A stretch of 64,000 bases of DNA from Prado023 sp963777855 (GCA_963777855.1 CAVZRW010000004.1:268428-332427), one strand, 5' to 3'. Numbered from the stretch's first letter, positions 8,778 to 20,063 are shown. Notes: generated from the sequence alone by a model not told the origin. Numbers and translations are program-made.

Positions 8778-9687
8778 TCAGTCGACCAATTCACGCAGGT
8801 GAAAGTGGTACTGCCCGAGCTTGCCGCCATAGTTGCCGGCGGAGATCCGCACCACGCCCGATTCGGCCCCCAGGCCGCAGACGGCGGCGATGCCGACCCG
8901 GGTCGCCGCGCGCACGTCGGCCTCGGTCAGCCCGTTGATGACGATCTCGAGCACCGCGCCGATGTCGGCGTCCAGCCGGGATGGCACCAGACCCCTCAGG
9001 GTCGGGCAGAAGGCGTCGTTGGTGGAGGCCATCAGTGCCTTGTACTTGGAGCCGACCTTGGAGCCGGAGCGGGCGATCCCGCCGGGGAAGGGCAGCAGGA
9101 CATTGGGCAGCCGCCGGATGGCGGTCACCGCGCGCTCGCAGGCGGTGCAGGGCCTGCGGCAGGGTGCGGGCCAGGACCAGGAAGTTGCCGCCGCCCACCG
9201 CATCGGTGCGGGCGGTGAACTCCTCGCACAGGAACTCGCCGTCCATCACCGGGACGCGCCAGTAGCGCCGCCCGCCGATCCGCTTGGCGATCTGCCAGCC
9301 GTCGCCGAAGTAACGCAGGTTCTTGCCCAGCGGCACCGGCTTTTCGTCGGCCGATCTCCAGAGAGGCCGGAGAAGCAGGCGGTGGTGGGGCAGGTCAGGA
9401 CGCACTGACCGACACGGCGTTCCACCTGCTTCTCCAGTTCCTTGCCGGACATGGCGAACAGCAGGACGCTGACCCCGGGGCGGCCGTCGGGCGTCTCCTC
9501 CGGCGTCAGTTCGGACTCGATCCCGGCCTCGGCCCCGCAGCCGATGACCGAGGTGGCGAAGCCGGTCATGGTCTCACCGGCGATCCGTGCCCAGTGCGGG
9601 ATCGATCGCCGTGATGATGAGGCGCGCGGCCTTCATGCCGAAGGCCTCGGCGAAGGTGTCCTCGATCTCGATGCCGTTTCGGATCAT
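8778..9687 (-). CDS. fhcD: Formylmethanofuran:H4MPT formyltransferase, frameshifted
   Basis: FhcD (Ftr) moves the formyl group between H4MPT and methanofuran. From the ATG at 9687 the frame reads MIRNGIEIEDTFAEAFGMKA, then changes to MTGFATSVIGCGAEAGIESE, GRPGVSVLLFAMSGKELEKQ, then FGDGWQIAKRIGGRRYWRVP, and finally ARSGSKVGSKYKALMASTND and RISAGNYGGKLGQYHFHL, all strongly conserved in Ftr. The span is about 303 codons, the normal length. At least three indels occur (near 9575, 9345 and 9150). The start overlaps the fhcA stop in ATGA (9684-9687). Confidence 0.93.
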
Positions 9688-11392
9688 GCGATACCCCGCG
9701 CCCGGCCGACAGGGATGGACGGTGACCGGGCTGCCGATGCCATCGGCCATCTCGGTCTCGGTGATGCGGAAGTTGGCCATGCGGATGCTGTGGTAGCGGT
9801 CGAACCAGCGGCCGATGCGGTGTCTCGATGGCGGGGTCGAACGCGGGCCGCACCACCTGGGTGCCGCCCCGCACCACGCGCACCACGGCACCCGTCTTCC
9901 ACGACCACCTCGCCCCCCTTGAAGACCAGCAGGGGACGGGCGAAGGTCTGTTCCGGATCGCCCAGCGGGCGATAGACGGTGATGTCGGCGCGGGCGCCGG
10001 GGCCCAGGTGTCCGCGGTCGGTCGAGGCCCAGGATCCGCGCCGGGGCGGCGCGGGTCATGATGGCGATCTCGTAGAGGCTGTACTCGCGGTCGAGCGAGC
10101 CCAGGCAGGACAGGGCGGCGGCCTCCGGATGGATCCGGGCCAGCTGGTCGTTGCGGAAGCTCCGGTCCATCAGCAGCCGGATCAGCTGCGGGTAGCTGGT
10201 GAAGGGGGCGCCGTTGGGGTGGTCGGTGGTCAGGAAGACCCGCCAGGGGTCGTCGACCAGCAGGAACAGCTCCAGCCCGATGGCCCATTGCAGCGCGTTG
10301 ACGAAGTTCTGGTCGCGATAGCGGAACGGCACCACGCCGCAGCCGGCCTCGCACTCGATGTCCATGCAGGTCCACTTGCGGGGGTGTGCATGGCGGTGGT
10401 TGGCGTACTGGCGCATGGTGTCGCCGGACACGGTCACGGTCTGGCCGAACATGACCTGGCCGACGTCGATGGTGACGTTGCGGCTGTCGGTTGACGGCCT
10501 CGGCGATCTGCGCCGCGGCGGAGGAAAAGCGCCGGTCGCCCTCGGTGCCGTAGGTGTGGAACTGGATGTGGGTCAGATGGATGGGCAGGCCCTCGGCGGC
10601 CTCCATGGTGGCCAGGGTCGCCGCGTGGTTGCCCGGGATGCCCAGATTGCTGGCGTGGACATGGAGCGGGTGCGGGACCCCCAGCTCGATACACTGCCCG
10701 GCTCAGGGTGCGCAGGATGTCGCGCGGGGTGAGCGGGTAGTGGGGGTGGCGCTCGTCCACGTCGAGCGTGCGGGCGTTGAACTTGAAGGCGCTGATCCCG
10801 CCCGGGTTGACCACCTTGATCGCCGATGCACTGGGTCGGCGTGCAGGGTCCAGGCGACGTAGTCGTTGATGACCTCCTGGCCCGCACCCTCGCTCATGAG
10901 CTGGAGCAGCAGGTCGTCGTTGCCGAGCATGGCGTAGCCGCCGGTGTCCAGCATCGGGGTGTCGGCCATCTCCATGTGGGCCTGGCGGGCGTTCACCGGC
11001 AGGACCGCGGGCTCGAAGGCCGTCGTATAGCCCATCTCGGCATAGCGGTAGCCGGCGGCGAGCGTCGACGGGTGCGGCATGGCCGCCGCCGGTGCGGGTG
11101 CAGCGCGGTGCGGGGGCGCACATGGGCGCGCTGGTCCTCGGGCAGCATGGTGCGGGCGATGTTGACCTTGCCGCCGCCGATGTGGGTGTGCAGGTCGATG
11201 GCCCCGGCCATCACCAGCTTGCCGCGCAGATCGTGGGTCCGCTGCGGGCTCTCCCCGTCTGGTGCCGCGGCGAGGATGCGTCCGTCGCGGATGATAGAGG
11301 TCGCGGACCTCGCCGTCGATCCCCTGGGCGGGGTCGTAGACGCGGCCGCCGGCGAGTTTGGTCAGCATTCTGGCGTTCATTTGCGGTCGCAT
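9684..11392 (-). CDS. fhcA: Formyltransferase/hydrolase complex subunit A, frameshifted
   Basis: FhcA is the amidohydrolase-fold subunit that hydrolyses formyl-methanofuran. Visible pieces are MLTKLAGGRVYDPAQGIDGE at the start, MAGAIDLHTHIGGGKVNIAR (zinc-binding HxH), GYTTAFEPAVLPVNARQAHM, HLTHIQFHTYGTEGDRRFSS, TVTVSGDTMRQYANHRHAHP, and LTTDHPNGAPFTSYPQLIRL near the C-terminus. They lie in different frames, with about six indels. Starts at 11392, 11380 and 11368 are all possible; 11392 leaves the shortest gap after the fhcB stop. The total span of about 569 codons is normal for the family. Confidence 0.92.
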
Positions 11393-11398
11393 TCGTCT

Positions 11399-12688
11399 TC
11401 AAGCCGCTGGCTCAGTCATTCCGATCACCCGCGCCACCGACGGCAGGCCCAGGTCGCGCACCTGGCCCAGCGGCAGGGGACAGACGGCATCGCCGCGGTA
11501 CCAGTGGCCGGGGTGGTCGAGGCCCGGCAGGCCCACCGGGATGAAGACCTCCGGCGCCCGTTCCCAGGCGATCCCAGGGTGACCCAGGACGATGGTCGGC
11601 CGGGCGGTGGCCGGCACGGTCGCCGGGGGCGTTGCCGGGAGCGCCTGGATCCACAGCAGCAGGTCGCACTGGTCGTGCGCCAGCAGGTCCTGGTGGCGGT
11701 AGAGTCTGGGGCTCGTAACGGAGTCGGCCCTGCTGGCGCCCGCTGCGCAGCGGGTAGCCGGTCTGCCAGGTGCAGACCTGATTGACGGTCACGTCGCCCA
11801 GGGTGCCGGCCAGGGGCAGGGCGGCGGCCCGGGTGGCGCGGTTGAGGTCCCGCACCAGTTCCACGAATCCCTGGACCGTCAGTTCCGCGTGGGGGAAGTC
11901 CAACTCGGCGGCGGCCCAGGTGACGACGGCGTAACGGGCGGCGCGCAAACTGCCCGGCCAGGGACTCCAACTGCGCGCCCGACACCCCGGGGATGGCGTC
12001 CGAGCGGACCGGCCGCCCGGCGATCAGCCCGCGCAGCAGGCCGCAGACCCCGGCCAGGTCCGAGCGTGGGACCGGGATGACGGTCGGGTGCGCTGCCGCG
12101 AGCGCGGCGGGCAGGGTCTCCTGGTCCCAGGGTCCGAGCAGGACCAGGGCGCGTTGGCCGGACGGCGAGAACAGGGCCTCGGGGGGCAGGAGCACACGCT
12201 CGACCAGTCGCGGAAAGCGGTCCAGGCACTGGCTGCCGACCACCAGGATCAGGTCGGCGCGGTTGCGCACCTCGGTCAGGGTGGCGGTCATCCAGCCGCC
12301 GTCCTGGAGGACCAGCAGGTTGCGAAAGAGCGCGTCGCCGTTGACATGATCGAGCAGGGCGCCGCACCGGTCGGCCAGGTCCAGGACCGCCCGCATGCCG
12401 TTGACATCGGTCACCAGTCCGCCGAACAGGGGCGCGCAGCGCCGCCGCGATGAGTCGCGCGCACCCTGGCGACGGCCTCGTCCAGGGAGACCGGCCGGCC
12501 CTGGATCTCGCGGCGTCCCGGGCGCCTGGTCCATGGCCGCGGAGAAGGCCCCCCGGGCGACGCCGCACCCATTGACCAGGACCGGCCGGCCGGCCCCGCT
12601 GCCGTCGACGCGCAGGTCGTCGCAGGCCAGCCCGCAGAAGGGGCAGGTCAGGTCTGACTGGAGTGTCGGCCGGTTCGGTCTGCCACAT
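11399..12688 (-). CDS. fhcB: Formyltransferase/hydrolase complex subunit B, frameshifted
   Basis: FhcB resembles the molybdopterin-binding subunit of formylmethanofuran dehydrogenase, but bacterial members act as a structural part of the hydrolase. The likely start at 12688 reads MWQTEPADTPVRPDL, then shifts into LTCPFCGLACDDLRVDG (Cys-rich N-terminus), NGCGVARGAFSAAMDQAPG, GDALFRNLLVLQDGGWMTAT, ADLILVVGSQCLDRFPRLVE and, in another frame, VLGHPGIAWERAPEVFIPVG before the stop at 11399. It is the first gene of the minus-strand operon and faces the plus-strand C1 genes across about 580 bases. Confidence 0.88.
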
Positions 12689-13269
12689 CGTTGCGCTTGG
12701 GCTCCGGTTCGTCCGGTCTGTAGGAATGGTCTGAGAGGTCCGCGATCTCCGGCACGCGAACGGTCGTGCGGCCGGACGACGGAGGGCCGGTTCAGAAAGC
12801 GTGCCAATCTGGCGCATCGGTCAATCCGGCCTGGGTGTCCGGTCCGACCGCCGGCACGGTCGCGCCTCTGCCGACCGGGCCCAGGGGCGCGACTGTTTCT
12901 CCCGGATCAGACCGGATGTGACACAGTGATGCAGTGAAGGGACAAGGGTCGGGGTTGGCCGTCGCGGTGCGCCGGCGGTCGTTGGCGATCCGCCCGGCTG
13001 CGCCCCGGCCCGACGGTGCCCCCGATCGTCGGCCAGGGCCCGCTTGCGGGGACGTCGGCACGACGGCCATGTCGCCGGCGAGCGGACTCGTCGGCCTGAG
13101 TCGCCCTGCTCCAGCGCCGGGGCGGTACGACCGGCTCCCTGACTTCGCCGCATGTCCGCGTACGAGGGGCATGAAGATTGCCTAGAATCCTACGCCAAGC
13201 CAGTCGGCGTCGCGAGTCCGACACCGAATTCGCCGCGGCAGCGACCCCGGGTCACGCAGAGATATCCCC
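12689..13269. other. Divergent intergenic region of the C1 island
   Basis: This 581-base gap lies between fhcB (leftward) and the beta-RFAP synthase gene (rightward), so promoters for both C1 operons should be here. I see a TAGAAT at 13183-13188 that could be a -10 for the right operon, but no good -35 at 17 bases. No coding frame here looks real: the open frames are GC-rich, arginine/proline-rich shadows. No riboswitch or operator could be recognised by eye. Confidence 0.5.
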
Positions 13270-14365
13270 ATGATCGATCGTCCGAAGCCCAAGCGTCCGA
13301 GTGGAGGCCCCGGCCCGTCTGCACCTCGGCTTCCTGGACCTCAACGGCGGTCTGGGCCGGCGTTTCGGCAGCCTGGGGCTGACGATCGACGCCTTTGCCA
13401 CCCGACTGACGGCGCAGCTCGCCGACGATGCAGCGCCGAGGGGCCAGGGGCGGGGCGCGCGCTGGCCTGTGCCCGGGCCTATGCCGCGGCGCGCGGACTG
13501 CGCGGCGGGGTGCGCATCCGGCTCGAGCGAGGAGATCCCCGGGCACGCGGGCCTGGGTTCCGGGACCCAGATGGCGCTGGCCGTCGGCACCGCCCTGGAG
13601 CGTCTGCTGGGTTCGGGTGCCGCGGGCGGGGTCGACGCAGCTGGAACAGCCGCGCCATCGCCCGGGCACTGGGGCGCGGCCAGCGCTCGGGCATCGGTAT
13701 CGGTGCCTTCGACGAGGGCGGTTTCATCGTCGACTGCGGGCGCGGCGACCTGCCCCGGGGTGCCGCCGGTGGTGATGCGGCTGCCCTTCCCCGCGGACTG
13801 GCGGGTCTTGCTGGTGCTGGACCGCCGGGGCCAGGGGCTGCACGGCGACCGGGAGGCGCGTGCCTTCGCCGCGCTGCCGGCCTTCCCGGAGGCCACCGCC
13901 GGTCACCTGTGCCGGCTGCTCCTGATGCAGTTGGTGCCGGGTCTGATCGAGGGCCGGCTGGCCGCCGGTCGCTGACGCCATCGGCCAGATCCAGCGGGCG
14001 GTCGGCGCCCACTTCGCCCCGGCCCAGGGGGGCTGTTCGCCTCCCCGGCGGTGGCCGCCGTCCTGGACTGGGCGGCGGGGCAGGGGTTCCACGGGCAGCG
14101 GTCAGTCCTCCTGGGGTCCCACGGGATTCATCCTGGTGGAGGACGCGGACCAGGCGTGCCGGTTGGAACGGGCGATCAAGGCGCGTTTCGGCGACCTGTC
14201 GCCCCTGAGTTTGCGGGTCGTCGCGGGCGCAACCGGGGGGCCGTCGTGGAGCCGGTCCAGACGGCCCCGCCAAGCACGCCCTCAGGGGCCGGCTGGCCGG
14301 CGAGGGTCGCGGGCGTCCTGGTATTCGGCACCCGCGACCTGAGCGAGGCGCCCCGCGATGAGTGA
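13270..14365 (+). CDS. Beta-ribofuranosylaminobenzene 5'-phosphate synthase, frameshifted
   Basis: RFAP synthase condenses p-hydroxybenzoate or p-aminobenzoate with PRPP, the first committed step toward the H4MPT arylamine. After a start at 13270 the frame moves to EAPARLHLGFLDLNGGLGRR and FGSLGLTIDAFATRL, then SEEIPGHAGLGSGTQMALAV (the GHMP-like ATP/phosphate loop), then LPFPADWRVLLVLDRRGQGL and, in a third frame, QACRLERAIKARFGDLSPLS and the stop at 14365. This matches the family end to end (about 365 codons). The neighbouring pabB supplies the aromatic precursor. Confidence 0.88.
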
Positions 14366-14387
14366 CGCGACCCGTGAGTGAATCCCA

Positions 14388-15292
14388 ATGGAAAAGCCCT
14401 ACCTGCTGCACATGATCACGGCGGCCAAGAATCTCAGTCCGTTCGACGTGAACATGGCCTGCGATGCCGGCTGGACCGTCTGCACCCCCTATACGGAGGT
14501 CGCCCTGGAGGAGGTGACAGGGCCTCACCCATGACGCGATCTTCTCCCGCGGGCCCAAGGGTGCCGCGCGCACCGGGATCTTCCTGGGCGGTCGTGACAT
14601 CCACCTCGGCATGGACATGCTCGCCGCCGCCCGGGCGGCCATGGTGCCGCCCTTCGCGGTCTCGGTCTTCGCCGACCCCAGCGGCGCCTTCACCACGGCC
14701 GCGGCCATGGTCGCCGGGGCCGAGTCCACTGCTGCGCCGCGCCCACGGGACCGAGCTGGCCGGGTGTCGCTGCCTGGTCTTCGGCGGCACCGGGCCGGTG
14801 GGGTCGGCCGCGGCGATCCTGGCCGCCCGGGCCGGGGCGCGGGTGACGATCGTCAGCGTCTTCGGCCTGGCCCGGGCCGCGGAGGTCGCCCAGCACTGTA
14901 ACGCGCACTGCGCGGTGAATCTCCAGGGGGCGGACGGCAGCAGCGATGCGCTCATCCTGGACCTGATGGTCGAGGCCGATCTGGTGTTCAACGCGGCCGC
15001 CGCGGGGGTGCAGATGTTGCGCACCCACCAGATCGGCGCGGCCGGTCAGCTGAAGGTCGCCTGCGACGTGAATGCCGTCCCCCCGGCCGGCATCGAGGGG
15101 ATCGGGGTGATGGACCAGGGGGTCCCGGTGCCGGGGTCCGGCAGCGGCGCCCTGGGTCTCGGGGCACTCGCGGTCGGCAACCTCAAGTACCAGGTCCAGC
15201 AGGGCCTGCTGCGGCAGATGCACGAGGCGGGTTCGCCCCAGTATCTGGGGCTCGACGAGGCACTGGAGGCGGCACGTCGGTATGCGGACTGA
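14388..15292 (+). CDS. mtdB: NAD(P)-dependent methylene-H4MPT dehydrogenase, frameshifted
   Basis: MtdB oxidises methylene-H4MPT to methenyl-H4MPT. The ATG at 14388 starts MEKPYLLHMITAAKNLSPFD, then NMACDAGWTVCTPYTEVALE. After an indel near 14520 comes LGMDMLAAARAAMVPPFAVS, after another near 14725 CLVFGGTGPVGSAAAILAAR (nucleotide-binding loop), and GQLKVACDVNAVPPAGIEGI near the C-terminus. About 300 codons, normal for MtdB. It follows the RFAP synthase gene by 22 bases and overlaps the next gene's start. Confidence 0.93.
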
Positions 15293-16504
15293 GCCCGACC
15301 GAACTGCTCCTGGTGGCCAACAGCGCCCGCGCCATGGCCGAGTCGGCGGTGCGCGGGGGCTTCGGGGTCCGGGTCCTGGACGGCTTTTGCGATCGAGGAT
15401 ACCCGGGCGCTGGGGGCCTGCACCCGGGTGCCCATGGCGGGTTGGGGTCTGGACCCGGCGGGGGTGCGCGCCGCGATCGAGCGGTGCTGCCGCGGGGGTG
15501 CCGAGGTCGGTCTGGTCTACGGGGCTGGACTGGAGTCGTCGCCCGGCGTGCTGTCCGACCTCCCCGCGGGCGTGCGGTTGCTGGGGAACGACCCGCGGGT
15601 TCATCGACCTGTTGGGCGACCCGGTCCGGCTCTTTGGCTTGCTGGACGGACCTGGGGATCCCCCACCCGGAGACCCGCCTCGACCCGCCCCCCGCGGGTG
15701 CCCCCGCGCCCTGGCTGCTGAAGGCGTGCGGCGCGAGCGGCGGCCAAGGCGTGAGTCCCTGGCGGGACGGGTGCGCGCGGCCGGCGACCCCCCACTACTT
15801 CCAGCGCCGGCTGGACGGGGACCCGATGTCCGTGCTCTTTATCGCCGACGGCAAGGCACTCGCGATCATCGGCTTCAACCGCCTGCTGGTGGCGGACGGC
15901 GGGGCCGCGGCGGCCCTTCCTCTATGGCGGGGCCATCGGCCAGGCGACCCTGGCGGCCCCGGTGCGGCAGACGGTCGCTGGCTGGGCCGCGGCCCTGGTG
16001 CGCGGCGCTGGGTCTGCGCGGACTCAACAACCTGGACTTCATCCTGCACCAGGGCACGGCTCTGGCTGCTGGAGCTCAATGCCCGGCCCTCGGCCACCCT
16101 GAGCCTCTACGAGGGTCAGTGCGACGGGGGCTGGATCGGGCATCATGTGCGCGCCTGTCTCGGGGCCTTGCCCGGGTCGCCAGTCCGCCCTGACGCCCTG
16201 GTCCGCGGTCAGCGGGTCGTCTATGCCCCGCTGGGGCTGCGCATCCCCGCGGGTCTGACCTGGCCGCACTGGTGCCGGGACCGGCCGCCCGCCGGGACCG
16301 CGATACCCCGGGGCGCGCCTTGTGCACCGTACTGGCGGATGGCGCGAGGCCGACAGGTGCGGCGCTGTTGGCCGCGCGTGCGAACACCTGCTGGCCCGCA
16401 TCGGAAACTGTCACGCAGGGGCGCCGGGTTCGCCGAGGATAGAATCGGTCGAGTACTGTTCAGCGCGGGGCGAACCGGCAAGCCAGCGAGCCCCGGGTGA
16501 GTGA
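15282..16504 (+). CDS. ATP-grasp protein of the C1 island (COG2232-like), frameshifted
   Basis: ATP-grasp enzymes form amide or acyl-phosphate bonds. The pieces read ELLLVANSARAMAESAVRGG at the start, GAPAPWLLKACGASGGQGVS (ATP loop), PHYFQRRLDGDPMSVLFIAD, IGFNRLLVADGGAAAA and LLELNARPSATLSLYEGQCD (metal-binding N-A-R region) near the C-terminus. They resemble the ATP-dependent carboligase-like family found beside H4MPT genes in methylotrophs and methanogens. The exact substrate is not established to my knowledge; a cofactor-modification role is inferred from context. The start at 15282 overlaps mtdB by 11 bases, and at least four indels occur. Confidence 0.72.
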
Positions 16505-16581
16505 TGAGTATCCATTGAACCGTGCGCCCTCTGCGGTCGATGCGCCCCTGCGTGAAAACATTCAGCGATCGGCGAACTGTC

Positions 16582-17571
16582 ATGAGTGAGACCAGCCTGA
16601 GCATCAACGCCCTGACCGCCCCACTGGTGGATGCCCTGGTGGCCGACGCCGATCGCGCTGCGTCTGGGGGTGATCCGCCTGGACAATGGCGCCTGCTGGT
16701 GGATGCGGGCATCGCCAGCCCCGGCGGACTGGAGGCCGGCCGGCGGATCGCCGAGATCTGTCTCGGCGGGCTGGGCCGGGTCGCCCTGCGCGGCGGTCTG
16801 CAACTGGGCGGCACGCTGGGTGACTGGCCGATCGCGGTGGAGGTCGTGACCACCGACCCGGTGCTGGCCTGTCTGGGCAGCCAGTACGCGGGCTGGAGTC
16901 TGAGTCATGGCGAGGGCAAGGGCGCGTTCCATGCCCTGGGCTCGGGTCCCGGCCGGGCGCTGGCCTGCAAGGAGCCGCTGTTCGCGGAGCTGGGTTATCG
17001 GGATCGGGCCGGGCGTGCCTGTCTGGTGCTGGAGGTCGACCGCCGCCGCCCCCGAACCGCTGGTCGACAAGATCGCGCGGACTGCGGTATCGCGCCCGCC
17101 GCGCTCACCCTGATTCTGACCCCGACCCGCAGCCTGGCCGGCACCGTCCAGATCGTGGCCCGGGTGCTGGAGGTGGCCTTGCACAAGGCCCACAACCTGG
17201 GCTTCGATCTGCACGCCATCCGCGATGGCATGGGCAGCGCCCCCCTGGCGCCGCCGGCCGCGGACTTCGTGACCGCCATGGGCCGCACCAATGACGCCAT
17301 CCTCTTCGGCGGCCAGGTGCAGCTCTTCGTCAGCGGCGCCGATGAGGCCGCCGAAGAGCTGGCCGACCGTCTGCCGAGCAGCGCCTCGCGCGACTATGGC
17401 CGGCCCTTCGCGGAGGTCTTCAAGGCCTACGACTACGACTTCTTCCAGATCGATCCGCTGCTCTTCAGCCCGGCGCGCATCCGGGTGACGGCCCTGGACA
17501 GCGGCCGGACCTTCACCGCCGGGCGGATCGACCCGGACCTGCTGGCGGCCTCCTTCGGGGTCGGCCCATGA
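16582..17571 (+). CDS. mch: Methenyl-H4MPT cyclohydrolase, two compensated frameshift stretches
   Basis: Mch converts methenyl-H4MPT to formyl-H4MPT. The 329-codon frame starts MSETSLSINALTAPLVDALV and contains CLGSQYAGWSLSHGEGKGAF, LALHKAHN-type VLEVALHKAHNLGFDLHAIR, FVTAMGRTNDAILFGGQVQL and YDYDFFQIDPLLFSPA, all conserved. Around 16650-16700 and 17040-17085 the frame gives atypical residues while another frame gives ALRLGVIRLDNGAC and PEPLVDKIA, so paired indels are present. The stop overlaps the next start (ATGA at 17568-17571). Confidence 0.94.
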   Translation: MSETSLSINALTAPLVDALVADADRAASGGDPPGQWRLLVDAGIASPGGLEAGRRIAEICLGGLGRVALRGGLQLGGTLGDWPIAVEVVTTDPVLACLGSQYAGWSLSHGEGKGAFHALGSGPGRALACKEPLFAELGYRDRAGRACLVLEVDRRRPRTAGRQDRADCGIAPAALTLILTPTRSLAGTVQIVARVLEVALHKAHNLGFDLHAIRDGMGSAPLAPPAADFVTAMGRTNDAILFGGQVQLFVSGADEAAEELADRLPSSASRDYGRPFAEVFKAYDYDFFQIDPLLFSPARIRVTALDSGRTFTAGRIDPDLLAASFGVGP

Positions 17572-18549
17572 AGCCGGCCGGTCCATCCCAGCGGCCAGCG
17601 CGCCGACGCCGGTGGTCGCCATCTTCACCGACGATCCCGGCTGGCACGGCGCGCGGCTGTGCGAGGCCTTCGCCGCCCGCGGCTGGGAGGGTCGCTATGT
17701 GTCGCTCCAGTCCTGCCATTTCGATCTCGCGGACGGCGGGTCCGGGCCTGCAGCTCCCCGGCTTCGACCGGCTGCCCGACGCCGTCTTCGTGCGCGGTGT
17801 CCCGGGCGGGACGCTGGAGCAGGTCGTCTACTACCTGGACGTGCTGCACGCCCTGCGGCACCTGGGGGTCCTGGTCTACAACGACGGCCGCGCGATCGAG
17901 CGCAGCGTCGACAAGGGCATGACCAGCTTCCTGCTGCACGCCGCCGGTATCCCGACGCCGCCGACCTGGGTGATCCGCGACCCCGGATCTGGCCCGCCGT
18001 CTGGTGGCGCGCGAGTTGGCCGCCGGCCACGAACTGGTCCTCAAGCCATTGTTCGGCTCGCAGGGCGAGGGGCTGGTCGCGGGTCGGTGCCGCCGCCGGA
18101 CCCTGCCGGATCCGGCCGTCTGCAACGGTATCCATTATCTCCAGCGCTTCGTCCCGACGGCGCCGCGCCGGCCCAGGACTGGCGCGTCTTCGTCATCGGC
18201 GGGCGGGCGGTGGCGGCGATGCGGCGCGACCGCGACCGGGGCTGGATCACCAATGTCGCCCAGGGCGCCACCTGCCACCCGGCGGTCCTGGAGCCGGAGC
18301 TGCGCGACCTGGCCGAGGCGCGCGGCCCAGGCCCTCGGGATGTCCTACGCCGGGGTGGATATCCTGCGCGACGCGGCGGGTCGGGCCTGGGTGATCGAGG
18401 TCAACGGCGTCCCGGCCTGGAAGGGGCTACAGCAGGTCTGCGACTGGACATCGCCGCGGCCCTGGCGGCCGACCTGGTGCGATCGGCCAGCGTCTGCCAG
18501 GCGCGTCGGGCATGCCGCCGCGACGCTGGGAGGCGGTCCGCCTGCGTGA
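17568..18549 (+). CDS. RimK-like ATP-grasp ligase of the C1 island, frameshifted
   Basis: The family adds glutamates or other amino acids to proteins or cofactors. Pieces include VVAIFTDDPGWHGARLCEAF, FVRGVPGGTLEQVVYYLDVL, AIERSVDKGMTSFLLHAAGI, GHELVLKPLFGSQGEGLV (ATP-binding loop), QDWRVFVIGGRAVAAMRRDR and YAGVDILRDAAGRAWVIEVN (metal-binding E and N). This is a full RimK/MptN-type fold. MptN in methanogens adds glutamate to H4MPT, so a similar side-chain reaction is a reasonable inference here. Coupled to mch by ATGA; at least four indels. Confidence 0.8.
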
Positions 18550-19539
18550 CCCGAGACCGTGCGCGCCATCGGTCGGACATCGCCGACCGCCGACCGAGGT
18601 CGCCGAATCGCCGCGGGCACTGATCGCCGACGCCTACCGCGAGGTCTGTGCCCTGGAGCTGGCCGCGCTCAAACCGGGCAATGTCTATCGCGGGTCCGAG
18701 GGGCACGGCATGACCGTGCGACGATTTCCTGCGCAGCGCCGAGGTCAGCGCCGGACCCTTGACCGAGCCCGGACTGGGGCTCGGCGAGCGGGTCTTCCGC
18801 GCCGTGGCGGCGACCCGGCAGGCGGTCGGCTGCAACACCAATCTGGGCATCCTGCTGCTCTGCGCCCCCCTGATCCAGGCCGCCCTGGCGTCCGGCCGCG
18901 TGCGGCAGCCTGCGGGGGCGACTGGAGGGCGTGCTCGGGGCGGCCGATCGGCGGGATACGGAATGGCTCAACCGGGCCATCCGGCTGGCCGCCCCCGGGG
19001 GGCTGGGGGAGTCGCCCGGGCACGACGTGGCGGGCGCGGCCGTCGCCACCCCGCTGGAGGTCATGCGTCTGCCGCCCACCGGGACCTGATCGCCCGCCAG
19101 TACAGCGAGGGCTATCGGGACCTGTTCGTGCGGGCGGTCCCGCTGCTCGCGGACTTCGAACGGCGCTGGCAAGACCCGGCCTGGGCGGCCGCCGGGCTCT
19201 ATCTGGACTTCCTGGCGCGCTATCCGGACACCCATATCGCCCGCAAATTCGGGCTGAATCGCGCCCTGCGCCGTATCCCGGCGGGTCGCGCCCATCGCCG
19301 CCGCCCTGAATCGCTCGCGCGCGGCCCGAGCCCTATGTCGAGGTCCTGTCGAAGCTCGACCGGTGGCTCAAGGAGGCCGGCATCAACCCTGGCACCTCGG
19401 CGGACCTGACCGTCGCCTGCCTGTTGATCCGCCGGCTGGAGTCCCTGTGTCCGCTCGCTCGATCCGTGGCGGATGCCCGCCGTTCCCCGGCACCGGACCG
19501 GTCCCGGCCGGTGCTTCCACTGAAGAACCTGAAACCTGA
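18512..19539 (+). CDS. CitG-like protein of the C1 island, frameshifted
   Basis: The protein resembles triphosphoribosyl-dephospho-CoA synthase (CitG family), a type regularly found in H4MPT gene clusters. Pieces are LIADAYREVCALELAALKPG and NVYRGSEGHGMTV at the start, AVAATRQAVGCNTNLGILLL, LIARQYSEGYRDLFVRAVPL, YPDTHIARKFGLNRALRRIP and, in another frame, GTSADLTVACLLIRRLESL near the end. These match the conserved K-P-G-N and N-T-N-L-G blocks. Real substrate in this pathway unknown; a phosphoribosyl-transfer step in cofactor synthesis is only inferred. Start uncertain because of indels (18512 or the GTG at 18559). Confidence 0.75.
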
Positions 19540-19551
19540 GGAGAGAGTGCA

Positions 19552-20063
19552 ATGCCAGTCATCAACAAGACCCTGGTCGGCGAGTCCCTGGTGGGCGACG
19601 GCAACGAGGTCGCCCACATCGACCTGATCATGGGGCCGCGCGGCTCCGCGGCCGAGACCGCCTTCTGCAACGGCCTGGTCAACAACAAGGACGGCTTCAC
19701 CGCGCCTGCTGGCGGTGGTGGCGCCCAACCTGGCGGTCAAGCCCAACACCATGATGTTCAACAAGGTCACCATCAAGGGCGCCAAGCAGGCGGTGCAGAT
19801 GTTCGGGCCGGCCCAGCGCGGCGTGGCCATGGCGGTGGCCGATTGCGTCGAGGACGGCACCATCCCGGCCGACGAGGCGGACGACATCTTCATCTGCGTC
19901 GGCGTCTTCATCCACTGGCAGGCCGAGGACGACGCCAAGATCCAGGATTACAACTACCAGGCGACCAAGGAGTCCATCAAGCGCGCCGTCGCCGGCACGC
20001 CCAAGGCCGCCGATGTGGTGAAGCAAAAGGGCACCGCGGCCCACCCCTTCGCGGCCCACCTGA
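19552..20063 (+). CDS. fae: Formaldehyde-activating enzyme
   Basis: Fae condenses formaldehyde with H4MPT to methylene-H4MPT, the entry step. It has the best ribosome binding site of the island: GAGGAGAG ends about 6 bases before the ATG at 19552. The product starts MPVINKTLVGESLVGDGNEV and has HIDLIMGPRGSAAETAFCNG, then, after an indel near 19705, VAPNLAVKPNTMMFNKVTIK, GPAQRGVAMAVADCVEDGTI and FIHWQAEDDAKIQDYNY. The end HPFAA is typical; a second indel hides the stop, and TGA at 20061 gives the normal length of about 170 residues. Confidence 0.95.

Noticed and set aside
13160..13190. TAGAAT as promoter of the plus-strand C1 operon
   Set aside because: No acceptable -35 at 16-18 bases; kept only as a remark in the intergenic entry.
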